This document shows, in pieces, positions 1 through 8,502 of a stretch of DNA of 64,000 nt; position 1 is the first letter of the stretch; every line of letters starts with the position of its first letter. Below the pieces are notes generated by a model. The model saw nothing but the letters and a program-made list of their open reading frames with translations. It was not told the origin of the DNA and did not search any database. Position numbers and translations under genes: made by a program. This DNA is from Candidatus Heritagella intestinalis. GTDB lineage: Bacteria; Bacillota; Clostridia; Oscillospirales; Acutalibacteraceae. Location: NCBI GenBank assembly GCA_904420555.1, contig CAJFVO010000007.1, positions 53,272 through 117,271 of the forward strand. Reading direction: 5' to 3'.

Positions 1-2
1 AG

Positions 3-1898
3 ATTTTAGGAGAAAACACGTGGGGCCATGATGGAGATGGCTTTGCTAGTGATGGCAGGATGTATATCAATGTTAAGAATCAGAGTACTTTTTTGATTGA
101 TGGTACAAATAGAGGCTTTGTTAATAGTCCCGTGTTAACCGTAGAGGATTCTAATTTTACCGTCCAGAATTGTACAGCTAATGCATCTAATGGCGGTAAT
201 TTCACTTTTGATAATTCCAAGATTAATTTTTCTGACAATAATGGTCATGGAATTTCTTCTACAAATTTAATTATTAAAAACCACACGACCGTAACAACTA
301 ATAACAATATTTATTACGGAACATACGCATCGTCGAGCTTCAAGATGGATGGAACTTCGACTTTGACGATTAAAAATAGTGCAACAGAAAGAGTAACAGG
401 TGGTACGTTTGCAGGCCTTCGTATTAGTGGTACAGGTAGTATTGCAGATGGTGCAAAAATTGTAATTGAAGATAATGGATATGCTGGTTTTTGGAATTCT
501 GCTAACACTACTTTCGGTCAAGAAGTGGATTTGACTATTATTCACAATGGTAAAAAAGAAGGTAATGGCGGTGGTATTTATAATAGTGGTACCCTTGTTC
601 TTCCTTCTGACGCAGTAATTTATAATAACTATGCTAATACCTCTGGTGCCGATATTTGTAGTACCAACAGTATCACTTTTGGTCAAGTAGGAAGCAATTG
701 GGCATTGGAAGAATGTGAACCTGACCATCTGATTGATGGCTGGTATGTTGATGGCGCACGTAGCGATTCGAGTGTTCCTCGTTGGAATGCAGATGCAGAG
801 GATGAGGCGGATAACTTTATTAAACCATATGAGTTTGAAGGAGACTCTACGACAGTAACGGGTTCCATTTCTATTAGAGCCGCCCACGGGACAGATCCTA
901 TTGACAAGACCAGCTATCCTGGCCTGGATAAGCAGATAAGCGATGCAAATGAACCTGAATGGAGCAACGATGATGTCGATGCAGCTGCTGGTCAGGATGT
1001 CAACTTTAAGCTGACCTCCAATGTTCCGGATGACTTGCTCAACTACATTATTCCTGATGTAGATGAACCTGAAATTGTAACACCCGCCGCAGCGAATGCG
1101 TTGGTTCCTGTCAAGGACCGTGGTGAATATCATTTGACTTTCCACGATAAGATGAATGATATGCTGGTGGATGCCACCGTGCCGGTAGTTACGCTTGACC
1201 GTCCAGATGGGCAAGAAGACGTGACTTTGACGGCAGGTACCCACTATACTTACACTACCGATACTGGTGATGGTTGCGATTTCCATATCGCAATTGATTT
1301 GGTAGCACTGTATAATGCAGGTATCATTAAGGAAGCTGATATTGAAGCCGCAACCCCCATTGTTGTGACCTACAATGCTAAGCTGTCTGACGATGCAACT
1401 GCCGGTACTTACGAGAACGAAGCATGGACAACTGTTGATGAAAATGAGTGGATAAGCGACCATGATAAGGTTTATGTTAACACTTATAAGCTGAGCATCT
1501 TCAAGTATGACCAGGCTACCGATGAGGCCCTGCCGGGTGCAACCTTTACACTGTATAACGATGAAAATTGTGCGGATGAACATATTGTTGCTACTGATTT
1601 GTCCGAGAATGACGGCTTTGCTTCCTTTGACGGCTTAGACGCCGGTACCTACTACCTGAAGGAAACCGAAGCCCCCGAAGGCTATGTGTGCAGTGATACA
1701 GTTGTAACGATTATCATTGGCGAAGATGGACAGCAAAATGCAGAGAATATTGTTAACGTCAAATTCGCCAACAGCCAGATCCCCCACACCGGCGGCATGG
1801 GCACTACCCTGTTCTCCATTGTGGGCGGCGCGCTCATCGCTACCGCTGGCGTAATCTTTGTGATTTCCCGGAAGAAGAGAGCCCGCAGCGCGGCTTGA
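3..1898 (+). CDS. Sortase-anchored beta-helix/isopeptide-domain surface protein, 5' truncated by window edge
   Basis: The reading frame is open from base 3, so the first ATG at 60 is internal and the N-terminus with its signal peptide lies outside the window. The N-terminal third is rich in Asn/Thr/Ser with repeated N-N-x and T-I-x-N turns, typical of a right-handed beta-helix. Next comes a region resembling fimbrial isopeptide (D2-type) domains (FHDKM motif), then a SpaA/Cna_B prealbumin-like domain (YDQATDEALPGATFTLY, ending KETEAPEGY). The C-terminus has an IPHTG sorting motif (an LPXTG variant), a hydrophobic helix and a basic RKKRAR tail. The product should be linked to the cell wall by a sortase, plausibly the one encoded next door. 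The 3' half is paralogous to the gene at 52726-55125. The ligand is unknown. Confidence 0.85.
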   Translation: MLGENTWGHDGDGFASDGRMYINVKNQSTFLIDGTNRGFVNSPVLTVEDSNFTVQNCTANASNGGNFTFDNSKINFSDNNGHGISSTNLIIKNHTTVTTNNNIYYGTYASSSFKMDGTSTLTIKNSATERVTGGTFAGLRISGTGSIADGAKIVIEDNGYAGFWNSANTTFGQEVDLTIIHNGKKEGNGGGIYNSGTLVLPSDAVIYNNYANTSGADICSTNSITFGQVGSNWALEECEPDHLIDGWYVDGARSDSSVPRWNADAEDEADNFIKPYEFEGDSTTVTGSISIRAAHGTDPIDKTSYPGLDKQISDANEPEWSNDDVDAAAGQDVNFKLTSNVPDDLLNYIIPDVDEPEIVTPAAANALVPVKDRGEYHLTFHDKMNDMLVDATVPVVTLDRPDGQEDVTLTAGTHYTYTTDTGDGCDFHIAIDLVALYNAGIIKEADIEAATPIVVTYNAKLSDDATAGTYENEAWTTVDENEWISDHDKVYVNTYKLSIFKYDQATDEALPGATFTLYNDENCADEHIVATDLSENDGFASFDGLDAGTYYLKETEAPEGYVCSDTVVTIIIGEDGQQNAENIVNVKFANSQIPHTGGMGTTLFSIVGGALIATAGVIFVISRKKRARSAA

Positions 1899-1945
1899 TT
1901 CCCCTAAAAACCTAACGAAATAGCCGGGCTTTCCCGGCCTGCCTG

Positions 1946-1974
1946 GGCGGAGGAAGTCTTTTCCTCCGCCTTTT
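1946..1974 (+). terminator. Rho-independent terminator after the surface protein
   Basis: A perfect 10-bp stem (GGCGGAGGAA / TTCCTCCGCC) with a 5-base loop is followed by TTTT. A closely related hairpin, including the following TTTGGCATTT, sits after the paralogous gene at 52.7 kb. Confidence 0.85.
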
Positions 1975-2006
1975 GGCATTTAGGGCTGGAACTTCCCTTT
2001 GGTGTG

Positions 2007-2015
2007 TGGTATAAT
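2007..2015 (+). promoter_or_regulatory. Extended -10 promoter for the sortase operon
   Basis: TGGTATAAT is an extended -10 box about 40 bases ahead of the sortase start. No convincing -35 box is visible. It lies just downstream of the preceding terminator, so the sortase and the next gene are probably transcribed independently of the adhesin. Confidence 0.5.
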
Positions 2016-2053
2016 ACAATTGTTATCACAATACTTGGAAAGGCCTTGGCAGA

Positions 2054-2908
2054 ATGAAACGAAAACCCCGCGCATCCACGGTGTTGGTCGTGCTTCTTTT
2101 GGTAGCCGGCCTGTGCGTGGTGCTCTACCCAACCGCCAGCGACCTTTTTTACCGCTGGCAGGCCGAACAGGAAATTGAACAGTATAACCAAGTCACCGAA
2201 GCCGCCCCGGAAGATTATTCCGAGCTGTGGGAGGCTGCGGAAGCATATAACCGCCAGTTAGCAGAGCAGGGGGCCACCCTTTTTGGAATTTCCACCCAGG
2301 AAGAAGAGGAGGTCTTTCACCTGCTCAACCCCCTGGGGACCGGTATGATGGGCTATATTGATATCCCCGCCATTGATGTGTATCTGCCCATTTATCAGGG
2401 CACCGGGGAGCGGGCCCTGCAGTCTGGCGCTGGCTATTGGCTGGGGACCAGCCTGCCTACCGGCGGCGAAAGCACCCATTGCGTTCTCACGGCCCACAAC
2501 GGGCTGGTAAAGGCCAAAATGTTCACCGACTTGGATAAACTAAAGCTGGGCGATCGGTTTTCCCTGCAAATCCTTGACCGGACTTTGACCTATCAGGTGG
2601 ATCAGATTCTGGTCACAGTGCCGGAGGATACCAGCGCTTTGCAGATCGTAGAGGGCAAGGATTACGTCACCCTGTATACCTGCACCCCCTACGGCATCAA
2701 CACCCACCGGCTTTTGGTGCGGGGCGTGCGGGTGGACGATCAGGAAACCGAGGGCGAAAGCCTCAGCCGGATTCCCGCCCAGGGGAACGGCGCGTTGTAT
2801 ATTTCGTTCTTTGTGTTGCCCTTGCTGGCCCTCCGGGGCCTGCGGGTGTATTGGCAACACAGAAAGCAAAAGAAAGTGAAAGAAGGGGGTTCCCATGAAG
2901 AAAACTAA
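2054..2908 (+). CDS. Class C-like sortase
   Basis: Membrane-bound transpeptidase that cleaves LPXTG-type motifs and joins surface proteins to the wall or to pilin lysines. The 284-residue protein has an N-terminal membrane helix (about 8-27), a sortase core with catalytic His148 (TAHNG), Cys210 (TLYTC) and Arg219, and a second membrane helix near 246-266 followed by a basic tail. Two flanking helices and the KMFTDLDKL segment after the catalytic His are class C (pilin sortase) features. The N-terminal D-P-F/W lid motif of many pilin sortases is not evident. It overlaps the next gene by 14 bases, implying translational coupling. RBS GGAAAGG lies about 10 bases before the ATG. Likely substrates are the flanking IPHTG and QPGTG proteins. 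Confidence 0.9.
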   Translation: MKRKPRASTVLVVLLLVAGLCVVLYPTASDLFYRWQAEQEIEQYNQVTEAAPEDYSELWEAAEAYNRQLAEQGATLFGISTQEEEEVFHLLNPLGTGMMGYIDIPAIDVYLPIYQGTGERALQSGAGYWLGTSLPTGGESTHCVLTAHNGLVKAKMFTDLDKLKLGDRFSLQILDRTLTYQVDQILVTVPEDTSALQIVEGKDYVTLYTCTPYGINTHRLLVRGVRVDDQETEGESLSRIPAQGNGALYISFFVLPLLALRGLRVYWQHRKQKKVKEGGSHEEN

Positions 2909-3740
2909 ACTCTTTTTCAGATCGCTGGCACTGCTGCTTTTGACAGTGCTGCTGGTTCCTTTTGGCGCCGTGGCCAGTGCCGCAGGGGGAAACTCCCTGA
3001 CATTGCAATACCCTTGTTCCGGGGCGGAGTTTCGGGTTTACCGGGTGGCCGACGCCAGCCCCGGTATTGACGGCAGCTACACCCTGGAGGGAGACTTTGC
3101 GGGGCTTTCCGTGGAGGTGCCCGGCGAAAGCTGGCGGAGCGCCGCCTTGGAGCTGGCTTCCCACGCCGCAGGCATTTCCCCGGACGTCCGGGGCGAGATC
3201 TCAGGGGGTTCCCTGACCTTCTCCGGCCTGGAGGACGGCCTCTATCTGGTGGACGGCAATGCGGCGGTGAGCAATGGCATCCGCTATACGCCGGTGCCGT
3301 TTTTGGTGATTGTTTCCGGCGGCAGCGTCCTATCTCAGGTGAAGTCTGACCAGGAGCCGGTGGAAGAAGAGCCGGTGTCCTATCAGGTGAAGAAGGTGTG
3401 GAAGGGCGATGACGCCGATGACCGGCCGGGTTCGGTTGCCATCCGTCTCCTGCGGGACGGCCAGTTGGTGGAGACCGTCACCCTCAACGCCAATAACCAG
3501 TGGACCTATACCTGGGAAGATACCCCCGGCCATACCTGGCAGGTGGAAGAAGCTCAGGTGCCTAATGGCTACCAGGCTTCTGTGAGCCAGTCCGGCAATA
3601 CCTTTACGGTGACCAATACCTGGAAAACGCCGGGAGAGCAGCCCGGCACCGGCGACACCACCTTTATTGCAGCCGCCTTGGTCCTGCTTCTGATCTCCGC
3701 CGGCGCCTTTGTGGTCATCCGCAGAAAGAACAGAGCATAA
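2895..3740 (+). CDS. Cna_B-domain wall-anchored surface protein (minor pilin-like)
   Basis: A secreted 281-residue protein with a Sec signal peptide (MKKTK then a hydrophobic stretch ending near VASAA), an N-terminal beta-rich domain, and a Cna_B-type domain at about 160-245 (YQVKKVWKGDD ... VTNTW), the fold that stiffens Gram-positive adhesins. The C-terminus reads QPGTG, a hydrophobic helix and RRKNRA, which fits a sortase signal with Q in place of L. It is read directly from the sortase gene (14-base overlap) and has its own RBS (AAGGGGG). Size and position fit an anchoring or minor pilin subunit, but this is inference; it could be an independent adhesin. Confidence 0.8.
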   Translation: MKKTKLFFRSLALLLLTVLLVPFGAVASAAGGNSLTLQYPCSGAEFRVYRVADASPGIDGSYTLEGDFAGLSVEVPGESWRSAALELASHAAGISPDVRGEISGGSLTFSGLEDGLYLVDGNAAVSNGIRYTPVPFLVIVSGGSVLSQVKSDQEPVEEEPVSYQVKKVWKGDDADDRPGSVAIRLLRDGQLVETVTLNANNQWTYTWEDTPGHTWQVEEAQVPNGYQASVSQSGNTFTVTNTWKTPGEQPGTGDTTFIAAALVLLLISAGAFVVIRRKNRA

Positions 3741-3791
3741 AACGAAACGCATCAATCTGAAAATTCCTTTTTATTTTGTAACTCCTTTCTC

Positions 3792-3838
3792 AAAGGGAAC
3801 CTTCAGCGGCCCGTGCACAGCCGTTGGGGGTTCCCTTT
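3792..3838 (+). terminator. Terminator after the sortase operon
   Basis: AAAGGGAACC pairs with GGTTCCCTTT across a 27-base loop that can itself fold, and is followed by a short T run. Confidence 0.6.
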
Positions 3839-3842
3839 TGTC

Positions 3843-3880
3843 TGCGCCCATACCGGGACATAACCTCGGGGATGGGCGCA
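3843..3880 (+). repeat. 9-bp inverted repeat TGCGCCCAT / ATGGGCGCA
   Basis: A perfect 9-bp inverted repeat with a 20-base spacer, just before the DUF4830 gene. It could be a second terminator hairpin (weak T run) or part of the mRNA leader. Function not known. Confidence 0.45.
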
Positions 3881-3928
3881 TATATTTTCCCAAAAAGAAT
3901 CTTCCAGAAGGAAAGAGAGGGGGAGCCC

Positions 3929-4537
3929 GTGAAAGAGTCTGTGGAGAAATCCGTGAAGGAATTTGCGAAGAAATCTGCGAAAAAATCTGGGAAGCCCACC
4001 AAAAAGCGGCTGTTGGCTTTGGGAGCCGCGGCGGTGGTCACGGTGACGGCGGTGTGGTTGGTTCCCAAAGGAAGCCCTGCCCCGGAGAATTCCCTGAATA
4101 CGGCGGCGGCCACCGCAGATGAGCGCATTGCGTTTTTGGAGCAGTTTGGCTGGGAGGTGGAGGCTGAACCCCTGGAGATCCGGGAAGTGGAGATCCCGGA
4201 GGAGTTTGACCAGGTGTATACCCGGTACAACCAGCTGCAGCAGGAGCAGGGCATGGACCTGCTGCCCTATGCGGGCCGAACCTGCAAGCAGTGGATTTAC
4301 CGGGTGACCAATTATCCCGACCCAGTGGAGGAAGTCCGGGCGGTGCTGTTGGTGTATGAGGGGCAAGTGGTGGGCGGAGACATCAGCTCCACGTCCCTGA
4401 ACGGCTTTATGACGGGGTTTGACGGTTCCGGCGGCAGCGCGGAGCAGGCGGCGGCTTCCCCGGCGGAGAGCGGCGCGGCAGAGGCCCAGCCGGAGGTTTC
4501 CTCAGAGGTTCCCGCAGATGCCTGGCCGGTGGATTGA
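3929..4537 (+). CDS. DUF4830-like membrane-anchored protein
   Basis: Start set at GTG 3929, which follows AGAGGGGGA at good spacing; the reading frame is open further upstream but lacks a better signal. The 202-residue product has a Lys-rich cytoplasmic N-terminus (repeated K-S-x-K), one membrane helix (about 34-50), then an extracellular domain. The segment RIAFLEQFGWEVE, followed by IREVEIPEEFDQVYTRYN and later YRVTNYPDPVEEVRAVLLVYEG, resembles DUF4830 proteins of clostridia, whose role is unknown. The last 40 residues are Ala/Ser/Glu-rich low complexity. It is probably a monocistronic gene between two terminators. No function can be assigned. Confidence 0.7.
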   Translation: MKESVEKSVKEFAKKSAKKSGKPTKKRLLALGAAAVVTVTAVWLVPKGSPAPENSLNTAAATADERIAFLEQFGWEVEAEPLEIREVEIPEEFDQVYTRYNQLQQEQGMDLLPYAGRTCKQWIYRVTNYPDPVEEVRAVLLVYEGQVVGGDISSTSLNGFMTGFDGSGGSAEQAAASPAESGAAEAQPEVSSEVPADAWPVD

Positions 4538-4540
4538 GCC

Positions 4541-4560
4541 GGCCCGGAGGGGCCTTTTTT
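4541..4560 (+). terminator. Terminator after DUF4830 gene
   Basis: GGCCC / GGGCC stem with a GGAG loop directly followed by six T residues. Confidence 0.65.
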
Positions 4561-4660
4561 GGAGTGGTTTCCGATTTTTGGTGAGAGGCAACGGAAAAGC
4601 CTTTGCTCCTTTGGGCAGGTTGACGATTTTCAAATAAAGCCCAAATTCGACAAAAAACCT

Positions 4661-4690
4661 TTGCGTTTCCTGTAGGTTTTACGCTATAAT
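4661..4690 (+). promoter_or_regulatory. SigA-type promoter for rsuA
   Basis: -35 TTGCGT and -10 TATAAT with an 18-base spacer, about 40 bases before the rsuA start. Confidence 0.65.
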
Positions 4691-4732
4691 AGAGACGTTG
4701 CCCAAAACAGGAAGCGGAAAGAAGTGAGAAAC

Positions 4733-5440
4733 ATGGCGCAGGAGCGGCTGGATAAAATACTGGCCTCCCAGGGATTGGGAAGCCGGAAAGAAGTGGGACA
4801 GTGGATCCGCCGGGGGCTGGTGCAGGTCAACGGGGAGATCGTCCGCCGGCCGGAGCAGAAGGCCGATCCGGAGACCGATGCAGTGTATCTGGAAGGGAAG
4901 CCGGTGACGGTGCAGAAATACCTTTACCTGATGATGAATAAGCCGGCCGGGGTCCTTTCCGCTGCCCGGGATCCCCGCACCCCCACGGTGGTGGACCTGC
5001 TGCCGGAGCCTTTGCGGCGCCGGGGGCTGTTCCCCGCCGGCCGGCTGGACAAGGATACCACCGGCCTGCTGCTCCTTACCGATGACGGCGACTGGGTCCA
5101 CCGGGTGATTTCCCCCAAAAGCCATGTGTACAAGCTCTATGAGGCGGTGCTGGACGCCCCGGTGGAGGAAACGGATGTGGAGGCATTTGCCAGGGGGATC
5201 CCCCTCAAGGGCTTTACCTGCCTGCCAGCCCGGCTCCATTTGCCTCAAGAGGGGAACACAGCCCGGGTGGAGGTCTGCGAAGGGAAATTCCATCAGGTAA
5301 AGCGCATGTTTGCCGCCCGGGGGAAAACCGTCCTTCAGCTGCGCCGCCTGCGGGTGGGCGGCCTTTGGCTGGACCCTTCCCTGAAGCCCGGGGAAATCCG
5401 GGAATTGACAGAGAAGGAGCGGGAACTCATCTTTTTATAG
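4733..5440 (+). CDS. rsuA: 16S rRNA pseudouridine synthase (RsuA/RluB/E/F family)
   Basis: Converts a uridine in small-subunit rRNA to pseudouridine. An N-terminal S4 RNA-binding domain (RLDKILASQGLGSRKE..., about 1-60) is followed by the pseudouridine synthase domain with the catalytic-Asp motif GRLDKDTTGLLLLTDDG and the C-terminal KFHQVKRMF motif. The length of 235 residues is normal for RsuA. The ATG at 4733 is preferred (GGAAAGAAG upstream), but an in-frame GTG at 4724 is possible. The exact target position cannot be told from sequence; RluB/F-like large-subunit activity is the main alternative. Confidence 0.9.
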   Translation: MAQERLDKILASQGLGSRKEVGQWIRRGLVQVNGEIVRRPEQKADPETDAVYLEGKPVTVQKYLYLMMNKPAGVLSAARDPRTPTVVDLLPEPLRRRGLFPAGRLDKDTTGLLLLTDDGDWVHRVISPKSHVYKLYEAVLDAPVEETDVEAFARGIPLKGFTCLPARLHLPQEGNTARVEVCEGKFHQVKRMFAARGKTVLQLRRLRVGGLWLDPSLKPGEIRELTEKERELIFL

Positions 5441-5633
5441 CAACTTGCACCAAATCTTCGGAAATCCTTTGGCTTTTAGAAGATTTTCATAAACAACAAA
5501 CCGAAAGTTTGGGTAAATCCAGTCTATTTTCTTTTCTCAATTTCTGCTATACTGTTTATAGCAAATTCCCGTGTCAGTAATACATAGGAATGTGTAGGGT
5601 CAATTTAAACAAACAGTCTTCAGGAGGTTCATT

Positions 5634-6746
5634 ATGGCAAGTGTAACTTTGAAAAATGTCTACAAAATCTATGCCGGCGGCGTAACAGCCGTAACCGACT
5701 TCAACCTGGATATTGCCGATAAAGAATTCATCATTCTGGTCGGTCCTTCCGGCTGCGGCAAATCCACGACTCTGAGAATGATCGCTGGTCTGGAAGAGAT
5801 CAGCAAGGGCGAACTGTATATCGGCGACACCCTGGCAAACGAAGTGGCCCCCAAGGACCGCGATATCGCAATGGTGTTCCAGAACTACGCTCTGTATCCC
5901 CACATGACCGTGTATGACAACATGGCTTTCGGCCTGAAGCTGCGCAAGACCCCCAAGGATGAGATCAAGCGCCGTGTAGAAGAAGCTGCCCGCATTCTGG
6001 ATATCTCCCACCTGCTGGACAGAAAGCCCAAGGCTCTTTCCGGCGGCCAGAGACAGCGTGTTGCCCTGGGCCGTGCTATCGTCCGTGACCCCAAGGTATT
6101 CCTGCTGGACGAACCTCTTTCCAACCTGGACGCGAAGCTGCGTGCCCAGATGAGAACCGAGATCGCCAAGCTGCACAAGAGACTGGGCACCACCTTTATC
6201 TACGTTACCCACGACCAGACCGAAGCTATGACCATGGGCGACCGCATCGTGGTTATGAAGGACGGCTTCATTCAGCAGGTGGATACGCCTCAAAACCTGT
6301 ATGACTTCCCCTGCAACGAGTTCGTGGCCGGCTTTATGGGCTCTCCCCAAATGAACTTTATCGACGCTGTTGTTGGCAAGGCCGGCAGTGACCTGACCCT
6401 GACCTTCGGCAACTGCACCATTAAGGTTCCCGCCAACAAGGCTGCCGGCACCGACCTGGCCAGCTATGTGGGCAAGGATGTTGTGTTCGGCATCCGTCCT
6501 GAGGACGTGCATGACGAGCCTGATTTCCTGGCAAAGGTTTCTGACGGCATTGCAGAGGCTGACGTGGAAGTTACCGAATTGATGGGCGCTGAGACCTATC
6601 TGTATCTGAACTGCGAAGGCAACGCCATCACCGCTCGCGTGGATCCCGCTTCCACCGCAAAGCCCGGCGACCGCGTAAAGATCGCTTTCGACCTGCGCAA
6701 GATGCATGTATTCGATAAGGAGACGGAGAAGACCATCCTGAACTAA
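5634..6746 (+). CDS. ugpC: Orphan ABC-importer ATPase of the UgpC/MsmK type
   Basis: Cytoplasmic ATPase that powers CUT1-family carbohydrate importers. Walker A GPSGCGKST at 37-45, Q-loop Gln83, signature LSGGQ at 135-139, Walker B with DEP at 159-161 and H-loop His193 are all intact. The C-terminal 130 residues form the MalK-like TOBE/OB regulatory domain. At 370 residues it is full length. No sugar-binding protein or permease is nearby, so it probably acts as a shared ATPase for several sugar importers, as MsmK/MsmX do in other Firmicutes (known of the family; inferred here). The RBS CAGGAGG is strong. Upstream, a -10 box TATACT is seen at 5548 without a clear -35. A strong terminator follows. 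Confidence 0.9.
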   Translation: MASVTLKNVYKIYAGGVTAVTDFNLDIADKEFIILVGPSGCGKSTTLRMIAGLEEISKGELYIGDTLANEVAPKDRDIAMVFQNYALYPHMTVYDNMAFGLKLRKTPKDEIKRRVEEAARILDISHLLDRKPKALSGGQRQRVALGRAIVRDPKVFLLDEPLSNLDAKLRAQMRTEIAKLHKRLGTTFIYVTHDQTEAMTMGDRIVVMKDGFIQQVDTPQNLYDFPCNEFVAGFMGSPQMNFIDAVVGKAGSDLTLTFGNCTIKVPANKAAGTDLASYVGKDVVFGIRPEDVHDEPDFLAKVSDGIAEADVEVTELMGAETYLYLNCEGNAITARVDPASTAKPGDRVKIAFDLRKMHVFDKETEKTILN

Positions 6747-6782
6747 GGAAAGTTGACTGCCTGTCTTAACATAATCAACCGG

Positions 6783-6815
6783 TTCCCGGGAGCGCTCAGC
6801 GCTCCCGGGAATTTT
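6783..6815 (+). terminator. Strong terminator after ugpC
   Basis: Near-perfect palindrome TTCCCGGGAGCGC ... GCGCTCCCGGGAA with a 3-base loop followed by TTTT. Confidence 0.9.
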
Positions 6816-6985
6816 GTATTTTTCCGGGATTTTATGGAAATCCCAGCCTTTTGAGGGCCAAAAACCGAGGGAGTTTCTGCACAAGGGATTCGGCAAAAAT
6901 CCCGAAAAATCCGGTAATTCCGGGGCTTTCCGGGAGCCCCGTGCCCAGTAATCATAAATTATTTAAAAAATCGTCTATTTCCCTG

Positions 6986-7014
6986 TTGATATTTCGGCTG
7001 AATTTATGTAGAAT
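6986..7014 (+). promoter_or_regulatory. Promoter for the pucR gene
   Basis: -35 TTGATA and -10 TAGAAT, 17-base spacer. The predicted 5' leader is about 150 bases long, with no clear structure seen. Confidence 0.6.
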
Positions 7015-7168
7015 GTAAATAGAGGTTTTGTCTCCGCTGGCTCTGACAGCTTGGGGCAAGCGGGAAAGGTTGAAAGCTGCCTATCCAAACGGCAAACCAC
7101 GGGCGTGGGCCTACTGGCAGCGCCGTACATGCACCGGCGATTTTATTGAATAAAGTGAGGGAAAATCT

Positions 7169-8254
7169 ATGTCGAACAGATTGTTTCAGGGCGTCATCCA
7201 TCAGATGCGTGACGCTATCGACCGTACTATTGGCGTCATTGACGAAACTTCCGTGATTATTGCGTGCAGTGAATTGGGACGCATCGGCGAGGTAAATGAG
7301 AGCGTGACCGCTGAATCAATGGCTTCTCCGGATGCTTTTGTGGTCAACGGCTACACCTACCATTCTTTTGGGAACCGTCCCCGCCCGGAATATGCGGTCT
7401 TTGTTTCCGGCAATGACCCGGAAGCTGCCCGTTATGCAAACCTGCTGGCCATCTCCCTGAGCAGCATCAAGCAGTATTACGATGAAAAGTACGACCGCGG
7501 CAACTTTATCAAGAACGTGATTCTGGATAACATCCTGCCCGGCGATATCTATCTCAAGGCCCGGGAGCTCCGTTTCAATTCCGACGTGAGCCGCGTGTGC
7601 ATGCTGATTAAGATTACCAACAAAACGGACATTTCCGCCTATGATGTGGTGCAGAACCTGTTCCCCGATAAGAGCAAGGATTTCGTCATCAACATCAACG
7701 AGTCGGACATTGCCCTGGTGAAGGAAGTCCGTCCCGGCATTGAGCCCAAGGACCTGGACAAGCTGGCCGGTTCCATTGTGGACACCCTTTCCAGCGAGTT
7801 CTACACCCACTGCGTGGTGGGTATCGGCACCATGGTGACGGGCATTAAGGATTTGGCCCGTTCCTTTAAGGAGGCCCAGGTGGCCCTGGAAGTGGGTAAG
7901 GTATTTGACACCGAGCGCCCCATCGTCAGCTATGACAACCTGGGAATTGCCCGTTTGATTTATCAGCTGCCCACCACCCTGTGCGATATGTTCCTGAAGG
8001 AAGTCTTTAAGCGCGGTTCCATCGAGTCCCTGGACCAGGAGACCCTGTTCACCATCCAGCGGTTCTTTGAGAACAACCTGAACGTTTCCGAGACTTCCCG
8101 GAAGCTGTTTGTCCACCGCAACACCCTGGTCTACCGCCTGGAGAAGATCAAGAAGATCACCGGCCTGGATCTGCGGGAGTTTGAGGACGCCATTGTGTTT
8201 AAGGTGGCCCTGATGGTTAAGAAATACCTCTCCTCCAACCCGGTGAAATTCTAA
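7169..8254 (+). CDS. PucR/CdaR-family transcriptional regulator
   Basis: A 361-residue DNA-binding regulator. The C-terminal 60 residues carry the PucR helix-turn-helix (ENNLNVSETSRKLFVHRNTLVYRLEKI), preceded by a GGDEF-like CdaR middle domain (about 130-260) and an N-terminal sensory region (1-120). Family members control purine, sugar-diacid or amino-acid catabolism, but no such target lies next to it. It sits between an orphan sugar ATPase and the ftsEX cluster, with terminators on both sides, so it is probably a stand-alone regulator acting elsewhere. RBS GTGAGGG is upstream of the ATG. Confidence 0.85.
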   Translation: MSNRLFQGVIHQMRDAIDRTIGVIDETSVIIACSELGRIGEVNESVTAESMASPDAFVVNGYTYHSFGNRPRPEYAVFVSGNDPEAARYANLLAISLSSIKQYYDEKYDRGNFIKNVILDNILPGDIYLKARELRFNSDVSRVCMLIKITNKTDISAYDVVQNLFPDKSKDFVININESDIALVKEVRPGIEPKDLDKLAGSIVDTLSSEFYTHCVVGIGTMVTGIKDLARSFKEAQVALEVGKVFDTERPIVSYDNLGIARLIYQLPTTLCDMFLKEVFKRGSIESLDQETLFTIQRFFENNLNVSETSRKLFVHRNTLVYRLEKIKKITGLDLREFEDAIVFKVALMVKKYLSSNPVKF

Positions 8255-8325
8255 AAAACCCGGGAGAATGGGGAAATCCCGCAAAAGATTACAAAATTAT
8301 TACAAATTTATTCTTTAAAAGAATT

Positions 8326-8386
8326 ATAAAAGCGCTGCCCGTTGGTATTATGTGAACGTACTGCCGGATAAGCGCTTTTATTTTTG
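8326..8386 (+). terminator. Terminator after pucR
   Basis: ATAAAAGCGCT and AGCGCTTTTAT form a perfect 11-bp stem around a 34-base partly foldable loop, followed by a T run. Confidence 0.75.
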
Positions 8387-8502
8387 CGTTTTATAGCGGC
8401 AGCTCTTGTTGTAAGTAGTCGAATTCCGGAAAATAGGCCGGCCGGTGACTGTCGCCGGGAAGTGTAGATACCGTATGTGATTTGAGGACAGGAGGGACAA
8501 GT

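Noticed and set aside
267..1583. 438-codon open frame on the minus strand across the first adhesin
   Set aside because: It is antisense to a gene with clear domains and a sorting signal; its product is low-complexity and matches no family. It reflects the codon composition of the real gene.
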